Below are positions 25,080 to 33,961 of a stretch of 64,000 nt of DNA, piece after piece. The stretch comes from Oxalobacteraceae bacterium (GTDB lineage: Bacteria > Pseudomonadota > Gammaproteobacteria > Burkholderiales > Burkholderiaceae_D). Position 1 is the stretch's first letter, and each line of letters opens with the position of its first letter. The stretch is from assembly GCA_900299005.1 (NCBI GenBank), contig OMID01000067.1, positions 1 through 64,000 on the forward strand, in the 5' to 3' direction. The notes beneath the pieces are model-generated. The model was given only the letters and a program-made list of their open reading frames with translations, ran no database searches and had not been told where the DNA came from. The position numbers and the translations under genes are program-made.

Positions 25080-26698
25080 CGACGCCTCCACCATACCGCC
25101 ACGCCCAGAGCCGCCATCAGCAAGGGAACCAGAATCAGTGACATGATGAACGTGGCTTTCATCTGTGTGTTGGTCATATTGACCACCGGCAGGTCATAAG
25201 TGCGTGGCTCAAGTCCGATGAGGTTCTCACGCATCGCAAGATAATTGACGGAATTCAGAAACAAGGCACCATTGCCAAGGATATGGAAAAAGGAATTGGT
25301 CGCAAAATCCGAGTCACCCGCAACAATGATGCGGGATGGCTTGCGATCTGTGGCCACCGACTCATTTTTTATTTTTTCTCCACGCAGCTCCTTCATCACG
25401 AGGGTGGCTGAGTCTACCGTGTTGGCGTTGAAGCTGGCGGCCAGCACCATGGTCAGCGGCCCGGGCTTGCTGACACCTTGCACGAACCCCGCGCGAGAGC
25501 GATCGTTCGAGGTGAAACTCTTGTTGGAGGAATTCACCAAGGGACGAATGCGCACACCCGGAACCGGCTTTGCGGCAGGCATTAGCGCCCGCACACCGGG
25601 GAAGAAGGTCAGGGGTAATTTTGAGGTGACCTCATGGCGGTTGTAGTCGGTCACTGCCGGGGCAGAAACATCGGCCCAGAAGTGGCTGGCTTCGTCGATG
25701 ACCATGCCTTTGTCCATCACGATGCCGTACTTGGCCAGAATGGGATCCAGACCCACGTCGGTGAAAGGATCAAGGAGGAACAAGCCGTTGTGTCCCGTGT
25801 CGAGATACGTCTCGATGGCTTTGATCTCGTGGGGCATGTAAGGCAAGGTCGGGCCAATGACGATCACGAGCGAGCAGCGATCCAGATCTGCCGATTTGCT
25901 CGCCAGTGATATTTTTTCTACGACGTAGTTGAGTGTCTCCAGAGCACCTCGCGCTTTTGCCATGCCATGGTTCTCGTGTACTACGACCTTTTGCTCGAGT
26001 CCGTGCGAATGTCCGGCATTGCCTTCGGTGTGATCATGCGACTCCAGACTGAATGGATCGGGTTCACCGTGACCTTCGACAAAGCAGGCGAGTTGCTGCT
26101 TCCCCTGCGTGACGCGCAGTATGCCGTTGGCAATATCGGTTTCCGTAGGTCCGTTTACGGTGAGCTTACGGCCATCACTTTCCATCAGCGCCGTGCCAGA
26201 GAATTCAACGCCACGCATCTTGGCCTGCGAGGGGTTGAGCATGGGATCAAAGAACTCGATCGATATTTTGTCGTTCTGAGCGGCGATCTGCTCATAGAGC
26301 TCGACGGTTTCACGCATGCCTCTATCGTGGAAGAACGTGATATGCACAGGCTTGTCGATCGACTTGAGCATGTGGATCGTTTGCGGCGCCAGCGAGTGCT
26401 CGCGATTGGCGGTCATGTCGATGCGGGACGGGAATAGTGCTGCCACCCAGGCAATGCCAGCGAGGAGGGCGAGGAGGCCGAGCGTCATCAACACGAGCTC
26501 GCCACGCTGGCCTCGGACCAGCAGGGCCAGCTCCTCACGCAACTGCCACGACGACACGCCGGTGAGTGCTGTACCTGACAGCAGGAGCACGATCGCGAGC
26601 AGCGAAGAATTAACGATCAGGGCACTGGCAAATGCAGCACCGGCCAACAGCAACAAGCCGGCAATGAGCAACAGGCCGTAACGAAATGAGTTATCCAT
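25076..26698 (-). CDS. GldG-family ABC transporter auxiliary protein
   Basis: A 540-residue membrane-anchored protein of the GldG/ABC_transp_aux family. Seen: N-terminal helices at about residues 8-50 and 68-90, then 'FPSRIDMTANREHSLAPQTIHMLKSIDKPVHITFFHDRG', the entry motif of the periplasmic GldG domain, 'VVIGPTLPYMPHEIKAIETYLDTGHNGLFLLDPF', and a C-terminal membrane helix before 'WWRRR'. At residues about 217-245 there is a His-rich stretch (HDH, HSH, HENH) not common in the family, possibly metal-binding. It pairs with the GldF-like permease and GldA-like ATPase upstream. Confidence 0.85.
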   Translation of the reverse strand: MDNSFRYGLLLIAGLLLLAGAAFASALIVNSSLLAIVLLLSGTALTGVSSWQLREELALLVRGQRGELVLMTLGLLALLAGIAWVAALFPSRIDMTANREHSLAPQTIHMLKSIDKPVHITFFHDRGMRETVELYEQIAAQNDKISIEFFDPMLNPSQAKMRGVEFSGTALMESDGRKLTVNGPTETDIANGILRVTQGKQQLACFVEGHGEPDPFSLESHDHTEGNAGHSHGLEQKVVVHENHGMAKARGALETLNYVVEKISLASKSADLDRCSLVIVIGPTLPYMPHEIKAIETYLDTGHNGLFLLDPFTDVGLDPILAKYGIVMDKGMVIDEASHFWADVSAPAVTDYNRHEVTSKLPLTFFPGVRALMPAAKPVPGVRIRPLVNSSNKSFTSNDRSRAGFVQGVSKPGPLTMVLAASFNANTVDSATLVMKELRGEKIKNESVATDRKPSRIIVAGDSDFATNSFFHILGNGALFLNSVNYLAMRENLIGLEPRTYDLPVVNMTNTQMKATFIMSLILVPLLMAALGVAVWWRRR

Positions 26699-26723
26699 GG
26701 ATCAAAAGCCAAGTAAAGACGGT

Positions 26724-27440
26724 TCAGCGGCGCAATTGCAGGTAGGTGGTGTTGAGCGTCAGCGCAGCGCTGATCACGGCCAGGAAGTAGATCACGCCTT
26801 CCGAGCGAAGCAAGCCACGGATGAAGTCGGCAAAATGCAGGGCAAAGGACAAGTGAGCAACTAGATCACGCAATAGCGTTGATGATTGCAATTGCTGCAA
26901 ATGGCCCACGAACCAAAAACCGAGCAGCACCGGAATGGTGATCAGCGCCGCGACGATCTGGTTTTCGGTCAGTGCGGAGAAAAACTGACCTATGGCAATG
27001 CAGGTCATACCTAGCAGGATGAAACCGATATATCCCGAGACGATGTTAAGCGTTTGAGGCGTGCCGTAGAGGTACAGGGGCACGAGATTGATGCAGGTAG
27101 CCCCCGTCATCAGAAGAAAAATGCTGACTGCCCCAAGGTATTTTCCGACAACGACTTGCCAAGTATCGATGGGCAGCGTCATCAAGAGCTCCATCGTTCG
27201 GGCATTGTACTCAGCGGAGAAAATTCTCATCGTGAGAACGGGCATGATGATCAGTAGCAGAATACCCATGTTCTGCAGTGTCGAATCCATCGTGCCGACG
27301 CCGGTCAGAAAAATATTGTAGGTAAAAAAATAGCCTGTGCCGAGCAAAAAAACGGCAATCACGAAGTAGGCGATGGGGGAGCGAAAATAGCTCAGAATTT
27401 CTTTGACGTAGATGGCTCGAAGGCCGGTCAGTGCGTTCAT
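26724..27440 (-). CDS. ABC transporter permease, GldF/ABC-2 type
   Basis: A 238-residue inner-membrane permease with about six helices and no signal peptide. The opening 'LTGLRAIYVKEILSYFRSPIAYFVIAVFLLGTGYFF' and 'TMELLMTLPIDTWQVVVGKYLGA' are typical of ABC-2 exporters of the GldF type. Its start overlaps the stop of the ATPase gene as ATGA (27437-27440). The GldF/GldG/GldA trio was named in Flavobacterium gliding but is widespread in non-gliding proteobacteria, where the substrate is unknown. Gliding is not implied here. Confidence 0.88.
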   Translation of the reverse strand: MNALTGLRAIYVKEILSYFRSPIAYFVIAVFLLGTGYFFTYNIFLTGVGTMDSTLQNMGILLLIIMPVLTMRIFSAEYNARTMELLMTLPIDTWQVVVGKYLGAVSIFLLMTGATCINLVPLYLYGTPQTLNIVSGYIGFILLGMTCIAIGQFFSALTENQIVAALITIPVLLGFWFVGHLQQLQSSTLLRDLVAHLSFALHFADFIRGLLRSEGVIYFLAVISAALTLNTTYLQLRR

Positions 27441-28411
27441 GCGGCCTCCTTGTGAGTGTCCGCATTGATGGCGCCGCCTTCGTGCCCGATATAGCTAAGG
27501 AAGACGTTTTCTAATGTCGGCTGGCGTCGCTCGAGACGGAACAGCTCGCCAGCGCCAGTCACGGCACGGGCGATTCGGGCCTCGATGCCTTCTTCGTTGT
27601 GCACGAGGCAATCGATGCTGTGCACGCCAGAACGGACTGGGTGAGGGCGAATGAGAAGCCCCGTGACGCCATCCACAGCGCGCAGCGATTGCTCAAGCGC
27701 GTGGGTGTCTCCGCTGGCATCGACGATGACGCTATTGCTCTGGTCGGCTTTGCGCTGCAGGCCCTCCGGTGAATCCACCGCAAGCACGCGACCACCGTTG
27801 ATGATGGCCACCCGCTGACAAATCAGGGTGACCTCGGGAAGAATGTGGGTGGAGATCAGGACCGAGTTTTCTCGACCAAAATTGCGGATCACTTCGCGGG
27901 TTTCCTGAATCTGCCCCGGATCCAGACCTGCGGTCGGCTCATCAAGCAGCAGCACCGAGGGATCTCCCAGCAGCGCCTGGGCAAGTCCGACTCGCTGCTT
28001 GTATCCCTTGGAGAGTTTGTAACACTCCTTGGTGGTGACTGCCTCGAGGCGGCAAGCCGCAATGACGCGATCGAGTTCATGCGGGATTCGGGCGGCGGGA
28101 ACGCCTTTGGCGTGCGCGACGAACCTTAAGTAGGTCGTGACGTCGAGCACATCATAGAGGGGGGGTGATTCGGGCAGGTAGCCGAGCCGCGCGGCGGCCT
28201 CATTGCGCTGCGTGGCCATGTCGTAGCCCGCTACTGTCACTGTGCCGGAAGTCGCTTCGGTGAATCCGGCGATCATGCGCATGGTAGTTGTCTTGCCAGC
28301 CCCGTTGGGGCCCAGGAAACCGACAATCTCCCCTTTTTTCACATCGAACGAGATATTGTGGATGATGGTCTTGGAGCCGTAACGTTTTACGACGTTATCT
28401 AGTTCTATCAT
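27437..28411 (-). CDS. ABC transporter ATP-binding protein, GldA type
   Basis: A 324-residue cytoplasmic ATPase. Seen: Walker A 'GPNGAGKTT', signature 'LSKGYKQRVGLAQ', Walker B 'VLLLDEPTAGLDP', the H-loop 'ISTHILPE', and a C-terminal extension of about 90 residues usual for ABC-2 exporters. It leads the leftward operon ATPase-permease-GldG-DUF4340-HupE, whose junctions are ATGA overlaps except the permease/GldG gap of 25 bp. The operon is separated from the lactonase-like gene upstream by an intrinsic terminator at 28434-28464, so it likely has its own promoter in the short space before 28411. Confidence 0.92.
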   Translation of the reverse strand: MIELDNVVKRYGSKTIIHNISFDVKKGEIVGFLGPNGAGKTTTMRMIAGFTEATSGTVTVAGYDMATQRNEAAARLGYLPESPPLYDVLDVTTYLRFVAHAKGVPAARIPHELDRVIAACRLEAVTTKECYKLSKGYKQRVGLAQALLGDPSVLLLDEPTAGLDPGQIQETREVIRNFGRENSVLISTHILPEVTLICQRVAIINGGRVLAVDSPEGLQRKADQSNSVIVDASGDTHALEQSLRAVDGVTGLLIRPHPVRSGVHSIDCLVHNEEGIEARIARAVTGAGELFRLERRQPTLENVFLSYIGHEGGAINADTHKEAA

Positions 28412-28433
28412 TGCTGCCTTGGACTACGTTGGT

Positions 28434-28464
28434 AAAAAAAAGCCCCCACGAGAGGGGGCTTTTT
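28434..28464 (-). terminator. Intrinsic terminator downstream of the lactonase-like gene
   Basis: AGCCCCC (28441-28447) and GGGGGCT (28454-28460) form a 7-bp GC-rich stem around ACGAGA, flanked by A and T runs. On the minus strand it ends in eight T residues and lies just after the stop of the lactonase-like gene. Confidence 0.85.
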
Positions 28465-28483
28465 CACTGCATGAAGCAAGAAC

Positions 28484-29347
28484 TTAATTATGCCACTTGT
28501 TGCCGTTTTTCGAGAACTGATCACCGTCATGGGCCATGAACAGCTTGGCGCCCTCAAGGTCACGCATACGCTTGAGTTTGTTCAGTGAATCAGTGTAAGC
28601 CTGAATGCTGAAGTTGAGGCCAGCAGGATAGCCATCGAGGTTTTCCTGCATCCAGATCGCGTCCTGAGACATGATCACGGTTTGGCCGCTCTTGAGCTTG
28701 ACCTTCATCGACTGGTGACCAATCGTGTGGCCAGGCGTGGAGAGGATCTTCACGCTGCCATCGCCGAACAGATCATAGTCGCCGTCCAGTTCATAGAAGT
28801 CGTAGTCACGAGCGGACACCAGATCGTTCAGAACGAAGGTGCCATTCGTGGCGCGACCCTGGAACTTCTCGGGCCAGTAGCCTTGGTAGAGTTCCTTCTT
28901 CTGGAACACGTGAACGGCTTTGGGGAACAGGGCGATATTGCCGGTGTGGTCAAGGTGGCTGTGCGAAGTCACGACCACTTTGACGTCATCAGCTTTGATG
29001 CCGAGCTTGGCCAGCTGCTGATCGATCACGTCCGAACGCTTCTGGGTAGGCTTCAAGAAGTCGCAGCTGCCAGCAGCCCAGTACTTTTTGCAGTTGTCAG
29101 CGCCATCGGAGATCGCTACGTTGTTACCCGTGTCAAATACAACGACGCCCTTGGGATGTTTCAGGATCCACATGGAGACGGGAATCGTAATGTCCTTGGC
29201 TTTGGGGTAGGTCGGGATCAGGCCCTGAATGTTAAAGGGACCGAAGAAACCACTGGTCGCCCAGTAGAGTTCTTGCGATTGTGCTGACGGAGCCGTGCTG
29301 ATGCACAGTGCAGCCAGCATGGATGCCAACAAACCGGTTTTTTTCAT
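28484..29347 (-). CDS. Exported metallo-beta-lactamase-fold hydrolase, N-acyl-homoserine-lactonase-like
   Basis: A 287-residue protein with a Sec signal ('GLLASMLAALCISTAPSAQS'). The metallo-beta-lactamase motif HSHLDH is at residues 129-134, followed by 'STPGHTIGHQSMKVKL' and 'MSQDAIWM', giving a di-zinc site. The overall pattern ('WILKHPKGVVVFDTGNN', 'VVVTSHSHLDHTGNIALFP', 'TPGHTIGH') is that of the AttM/AiiA-type lactonase branch, so it may open N-acyl-homoserine lactones or another lactone, in the periplasm. That substrate is inference; exported members of this branch are poorly characterised. GGAGGA precedes the start. Confidence 0.8.
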   Translation of the reverse strand: MKKTGLLASMLAALCISTAPSAQSQELYWATSGFFGPFNIQGLIPTYPKAKDITIPVSMWILKHPKGVVVFDTGNNVAISDGADNCKKYWAAGSCDFLKPTQKRSDVIDQQLAKLGIKADDVKVVVTSHSHLDHTGNIALFPKAVHVFQKKELYQGYWPEKFQGRATNGTFVLNDLVSARDYDFYELDGDYDLFGDGSVKILSTPGHTIGHQSMKVKLKSGQTVIMSQDAIWMQENLDGYPAGLNFSIQAYTDSLNKLKRMRDLEGAKLFMAHDGDQFSKNGNKWHN

Positions 29348-29981
29348 GAGTCTTCCTCCGTGTGGTGATAAATCGCCTAATACGCGCGGTTTGGCCGATT
29401 CCCCGTTGCCGTTCTGTAGCGCAGGGCGCCCAGCCGATTATTTTTGTTTTACGACATGGGACAAGAGGCGTCTGGATGACCCAAACGCCTGTTGTCTTGG
29501 AAACATGTTGCATGGGTCTTTTTTTCCTGTCAACACCCATTTACGACCTGGCAGTCAACGACCACGGGACAAGGGGGCAAAGCGAGCCGCAATGTTGCGC
29601 TGCACTGTCATAGGTAAAACAGCGCAAAAGCAGGCTCCGACATCGGCAATGCAAGATGAACCATATTTGACTATTCCTGGTTTCGTATTTTCAAAATAAG
29701 CTCTTAAAAAATCTCTGCTTGCCGAATAAATCGTGCTCGGTCAGACTGCAGCGACTACTAAAAGAAGGCAAATAAAAGCATAGCCAATTAATTAATAAAC
29801 GGGGTCTGGTCGACACCTGATCCAAGCGCGATTGAGCCCCTCCGTGCTGGGGCAATCGGTCGCAGGCAGTTACGCAGAAGCGCGTTCTCCCCACCCGGAA
29901 TTCCTCCTGCCGCGCGCTGTCGCGCTAAAAATCCCCTGCAGATCAAAGAGTTGAAAAGATTTTTTCGTCGGAGACTTAAGT
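29348..29981. other. Long intergenic region between divergent genes
   Basis: This 634-bp gap holds no convincing gene. It must carry promoters for the leftward lactonase-like gene and the rightward substrate-binding protein. The 29690-29800 stretch is AT-rich. AGGCGT...ACGCCT around 29466-29490 is a weak dyad. I cannot place a promoter with confidence. Confidence 0.5.
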
Positions 29982-31277
29982 ATGAAAATTAAAGCACTTT
30001 CCCGCCTACTCGCAGGTATTGCGGCATCGCTTGCGATGTCTGGCGCACTGGCACAGGACAAGCCGGCTGAAATCAAACTGGGCATCTCGACGTTTTTGTC
30101 GGGGCCGGCCTCGGTGTTCGGCGTGCCCGCGAAATCGGCGGCGGAGTTGTACATCGAGCAGATGAACGCTGCGGGTGGCATCGGCGGCGTGAAATTGTCG
30201 CCAACTTTCATTGATGAAGGCTTGGGCGCGGACAAGCTGCTCTCGGAATACCGTCGCCTTGTGCAGGAGAGCGGTGCCAAGGTCATGATTTCGGCGAACG
30301 CCAGCGGTAACTGCAATATCATCGCGCCCGTTGCTGAAGATCTCAAGGTTCTGAATATTCTGTGGGATTGCGGCACCGAGAAGCTGCTCGAAGATCGCCG
30401 CTACAAGTATGTTTTCCGCACTCAGGCAAACGGCACCACCGAAATGGTGGCCACCGTGCTCTACCTCATCAAGACAAAGCCTGACCTGAAAACAATCGCG
30501 GTGATGAATCAGGATTACGCGTGGGGTCGTGACTCCTGGGAGCTTTTCCGCAATATGCTTCTCGCGATCAAGCCGGATGTGAAGATCGTCGCCGAGCTAT
30601 TCCCGAAGTTTGGTGCAACCGATTACTCTACTGAGATCAGTCGCTTGCAGGCACTTCGCCCTGACGTGATTCTGTCGACCTCGTGGGGAGGGGATCTCGA
30701 TACCTTTGTTCGTCAGGCCTCTCAGCGTGGACTGATGAAAAATTCACTGATGGTGCTGCCGCTGGCCGAGAGCTCGCTGGAGCGTCTGGGTTCTGCATTG
30801 CCGGATGGCGTGATTGTTGGCGCGCGCGGTGATCATTACTTCTTGCACCCACAGTTCAAGGATGACCCCAAGCACAAGGCTTTCGTGAAGAAGTTCAAGG
30901 ACAGCACTGGTGCGTATCCAATTTATCCCGTGTACCACATGGTGCAGGCGCTGGAGGCTCTCAAGGCAGGCTATGAAAAAGCCATCAAGGCCAACAAAGG
31001 TCAATGGCCGACAACGGAGCAGGTGGCCGATGTCATGCGTAGCCTCGAATTTCGCGGCCTCACAGGTACGGTGAAGATGCGTGAAGACGGTCAGGGTCTG
31101 GAAGATCAGATGCTGGGACTAACGCGCAAGACACCCGGCTACAACTTCCCGACGCTGGACAAGATTGTGATCTACCCGGCAGATCTGATTACGACCCCGG
31201 TTGGCCAGAAATCTCCGGAATGGGTGAAGACGCTCAAAATGGATCTGGTCAATAACCCCCGGTTCAAGCAGTACTGA
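29982..31277 (+). CDS. ABC transporter substrate-binding protein, branched-chain amino acid (LivK/HAAT) family
   Basis: A 431-residue periplasmic binding protein with signal peptide ('LSRLLAGIAASLAMSGALA'). It shows the Peripla_BP_6 layout: 'EIKLGISTFLSGPASVFGVPAKSAAELYIEQMNAAGGIGG', 'ISANASGNCNIIAPVAEDLKVLNI', 'DYAWGRDSWELFR'. Members bind branched-chain amino acids but also urea, short-chain amides, aromatic acids and other substrates. The adjacent dehydrogenases suggest the ligand may be an alcohol- or aldehyde-yielding carbon source. A GGAGA ribosome site precedes the start at a good distance. It leads the operon. Confidence 0.9.
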   Translation: MKIKALSRLLAGIAASLAMSGALAQDKPAEIKLGISTFLSGPASVFGVPAKSAAELYIEQMNAAGGIGGVKLSPTFIDEGLGADKLLSEYRRLVQESGAKVMISANASGNCNIIAPVAEDLKVLNILWDCGTEKLLEDRRYKYVFRTQANGTTEMVATVLYLIKTKPDLKTIAVMNQDYAWGRDSWELFRNMLLAIKPDVKIVAELFPKFGATDYSTEISRLQALRPDVILSTSWGGDLDTFVRQASQRGLMKNSLMVLPLAESSLERLGSALPDGVIVGARGDHYFLHPQFKDDPKHKAFVKKFKDSTGAYPIYPVYHMVQALEALKAGYEKAIKANKGQWPTTEQVADVMRSLEFRGLTGTVKMREDGQGLEDQMLGLTRKTPGYNFPTLDKIVIYPADLITTPVGQKSPEWVKTLKMDLVNNPRFKQY

Positions 31278-31370
31278 TCAACCCACAGATCACAGGCGAG
31301 TGAAGCGCCAGCGCCGGCGCTTTGCCAGCGCTGAATCCAACTCAAGACAATAGCTTTCAGAAGGCAGCAC

Positions 31371-32276
31371 ATGGCGCAGGATATCTACATTCTGGCGGTG
31401 TTGGACGGTCTGTCCTACGCCGCTTTGCTTTTCCTGGTTGCGCTGGGCATGACGCTGGTGTTTGGCGTGATGAACATCGTGAACATGGCCCATGGCAGTT
31501 TCTATGCGCTGGGCGGCTACATGGCGGCGAGTATCGGCCTCTGGGCCACGGCGCATGGGGCGTCTCCCGCGTGGTCGCTGCTGATTCTTCCGCTGTCCGC
31601 GATCATCATCGGTACCGTGTTCGGCACGCTGATGGAGACGTCGCTCATGCAGCACATCTACAGTAAAGACCCGATTCTTCAGCTGCTGATCACGTTTTCT
31701 GCATTCATGATCTTTGAAGATCTGCAGCGCTTGGTCTGGGGTGCACAGCCTTACTTCGTCTCCGAGATTGTGAACTATCTGGGTACGACCGAGGTACTGG
31801 GCATCACCTACACGCTGTATCAGCTGCTTGTGCTGCCCGGCGTGGCTTTGGCGGTATTTATTGCGATGCGAAGCTTCCTGAAATTTTCCAGCATCGGTCG
31901 CCAGATCGTGGCCGTATCCCATAACCGTGAGGTCTCGACGGCCCTGGGAATAAATGTCAAGCGCATCTCGCTGATGACCTTTGTCGTCAGCTCGATCCTG
32001 GGTGCGCTGGCTGGTGCGCTGGCATCCCCCACGGTATCCTGGGTTCCAGGTATTGGTGCTGAAATGATCGTGCTCTCCTTTGCGGTGGTGGCAACCGCGG
32101 GTCTGGGTCAGATTGAAGGTGCGCTGGTCGCGGCTATCCTGATTGGCCTTGCTCGTTCATTCACGGTGTATCTCTTCCCCGAGATGGAAGTGCTGGTGCC
32201 CTTCCTGATCATGGTGCTGGTGCTGCTGTTCCGGCCGCAGGGGCTCTTCTCCGTGGCTCAAACGAGGAGAGTGTGA
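31371..32276 (+). CDS. Branched-chain amino acid-type ABC permease (LivH-like)
   Basis: A 301-residue inner-membrane permease with about eight hydrophobic helices. The opening 'LDGLSYAALLFLVALGMTLVFGVMNIVNMAHGSFYALGGYMAAS' and the late 'GLGQIEGALVAAILIGLARSF' and 'FRPQGLFS' segments are diagnostic for the LivH family. It lies 93 bp after the binding protein, and its stop overlaps the start of the LivM-like gene (TGATG). Confidence 0.92.
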   Translation: MAQDIYILAVLDGLSYAALLFLVALGMTLVFGVMNIVNMAHGSFYALGGYMAASIGLWATAHGASPAWSLLILPLSAIIIGTVFGTLMETSLMQHIYSKDPILQLLITFSAFMIFEDLQRLVWGAQPYFVSEIVNYLGTTEVLGITYTLYQLLVLPGVALAVFIAMRSFLKFSSIGRQIVAVSHNREVSTALGINVKRISLMTFVVSSILGALAGALASPTVSWVPGIGAEMIVLSFAVVATAGLGQIEGALVAAILIGLARSFTVYLFPEMEVLVPFLIMVLVLLFRPQGLFSVAQTRRV

Positions 32277-33220
32277 TGGCGCGCGCAAAAATTGCAGTCA
32301 TCGCGCTTGCGGCACTGGCGCTGCTACTGCCGATTGCGATGCCATGGATTAAGACGCCTCTGATTTTGGGCACGGCATTCGGTATTGCTGCCTTGGGTAT
32401 CTCCATCCTGATCATCTCGGGACAGATTTCATTTGGTCATGCAATGTTCGTCTGCCTCGGTGGTTATGCAGTCGCCTTCATCGCCCGCAAGTGGGTCGAG
32501 ATCGATAGTGCGGTGCTGCTGGCGATAGGGGCCGGCACCGGCACCGTATTTGGCATCGTGGTCGGTTCTTTCGTCGTGCGCTATCGCGCTATTTTCTTTG
32601 GCATGCTGAATCTTGCATTGTCGATGGTGCTCTTCGCCGCGTTGGGTAAGTTTTTTAATGTCACGGGCGGCACCGATGGGTTGCGGCTGGAGCGCTCCCC
32701 CTTTTTCGGCATGCAGTTAGGGCGTGACGCCTTCGAAAGCCTGCTGCTGGTTGTGGTCGTGGTGCTGGCCTTGCTGGCGGGCTGGGCGGTTCAGCGATAT
32801 TTGCGCTCAGTCGCTGGGCAGGCGCTGGCTGCCATCAAGACCAACGAAACTCGCCTTGAGTACGTGGGCATCTCCGCGTATCAGACCCTCTGGATCGGCT
32901 ACATCATCTCGTCGACGCTATGCGGATTGTCCGGTGCGATTTTTGCGATTGCCCAGGGACTGGTGACTCCAGATATGGGCTATTGGGTGCGCTCCGGCGA
33001 GATCGTGTTTGTTGCGATCCTCGGCGGTGTCGGACATCCGGTGGGGGCCTTTATCGGTGCTGGCATCTTTGAATTCGTCAAGCTGTTTGCTGCCGCCTAT
33101 CTGACGGGCGCGTGGCAAATGATGCTGGGCTTTGTGCTGATCGGCATGGTGTTCCTCGCCCCGCGTGGTATTTCGGCCATGCTGGAAGAAAAGCCACACG
33201 CCAGGCAGGAGGACGCATGA
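32276..33220 (+). CDS. Branched-chain amino acid-type ABC permease (LivM-like)
   Basis: A 314-residue permease from the ATG at 32276, which overlaps the preceding TGA; a GTG directly before it is possible. About nine helices are seen, with the LivM-type 'ALGISILIISGQISFGHAMFVCLGGYAVAF' opening, 'MLNLALSMVLFAALGKFFNVTGGTDGL' and 'ILGGVGHPVGAFIGAGIFEFV'. It forms the membrane channel with LivH. The end overlaps the LivG-like start as ATGA. Confidence 0.92.
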   Translation: MARAKIAVIALAALALLLPIAMPWIKTPLILGTAFGIAALGISILIISGQISFGHAMFVCLGGYAVAFIARKWVEIDSAVLLAIGAGTGTVFGIVVGSFVVRYRAIFFGMLNLALSMVLFAALGKFFNVTGGTDGLRLERSPFFGMQLGRDAFESLLLVVVVVLALLAGWAVQRYLRSVAGQALAAIKTNETRLEYVGISAYQTLWIGYIISSTLCGLSGAIFAIAQGLVTPDMGYWVRSGEIVFVAILGGVGHPVGAFIGAGIFEFVKLFAAAYLTGAWQMMLGFVLIGMVFLAPRGISAMLEEKPHARQEDA

Positions 33221-33960
33221 GCACACCGCTGCTTCAGACCAAAGACCTGCAACTGGCCTTCGGCGCGGTGGTCGTTGCCGACCACATTGATTTTTCGCTG
33301 AGCGAAGGTGAACGTCTGGCCGTGATTGGACAAAATGGCGCAGGAAAAACAACCTTCATTAATATCTGCACCGGATTGATTCGGCCACAGGCGGGGCAGG
33401 TTTTCTTCGAGGGCAGAGACGTCACTGGTATGTCTCCGCGGTCGATTGCGCTGCGCGGCATGGTGCGCTCATTTCAATTACCGCAGCTGTTCTCGGAGCA
33501 CACCGTGCGCGACTGCGTGAGAATCGCTGCAGCAGGCAAGCGAAAGCAACTCGGACTCTGGACGCCACTGTCTTTGGCTGTGGATGACGCCGAGATCTCG
33601 CATGTGCTCGAGATGGTGGGGCTGGCAGGCCGCGCTGACGAAATCTCCGGTGCGCTGCCCGAAGGCCAGCGCAAGCTGCTCGATGTGGCGATGGCGCTGG
33701 TGATGAAGCCACGTTTACTGATTTTGGATGAACCCACCTCTGGCGTGTCGACCGATGAAAAACACGGCCTGATGTCGACCATCATGAGCGCACTGGACGA
33801 ACAAAAAGTGACCGCGATCTTCGTCGAGCATGATGTCGATATCGTGTCGCAGTATTCGACCCGGGTGGCTGCGTGGATCGCTGGTCGCATTGCCGCCGAT
33901 GGCACTCCAGCGCAGGTGCTTGCCGATCCGGATATCCGCAAGAACGTGATCGGAGAATGA
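33217..33960 (+). CDS. Branched-chain amino acid-type ABC ATPase (LivG-like)
   Basis: A 247-residue ATPase; the start at 33217 overlaps the LivM-like TGA and has an AGGAGG site just upstream, so the open frame before it is a shadow. Walker A is 'GQNGAGKTT', Walker B 'LLILDEPTSGVS' and the H-loop 'FVEHDVDIV'. The signature is degenerate ('LPEGQRKLLDVAMAL' instead of LSxGQxRxLEIA), which occurs in HAAT relatives that do not carry leucine. It is expected to pair with the LivF-like ATPase. Confidence 0.9.
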   Translation: MSTPLLQTKDLQLAFGAVVVADHIDFSLSEGERLAVIGQNGAGKTTFINICTGLIRPQAGQVFFEGRDVTGMSPRSIALRGMVRSFQLPQLFSEHTVRDCVRIAAAGKRKQLGLWTPLSLAVDDAEISHVLEMVGLAGRADEISGALPEGQRKLLDVAMALVMKPRLLILDEPTSGVSTDEKHGLMSTIMSALDEQKVTAIFVEHDVDIVSQYSTRVAAWIAGRIAADGTPAQVLADPDIRKNVIGE

Positions 33961-33961
33961 C

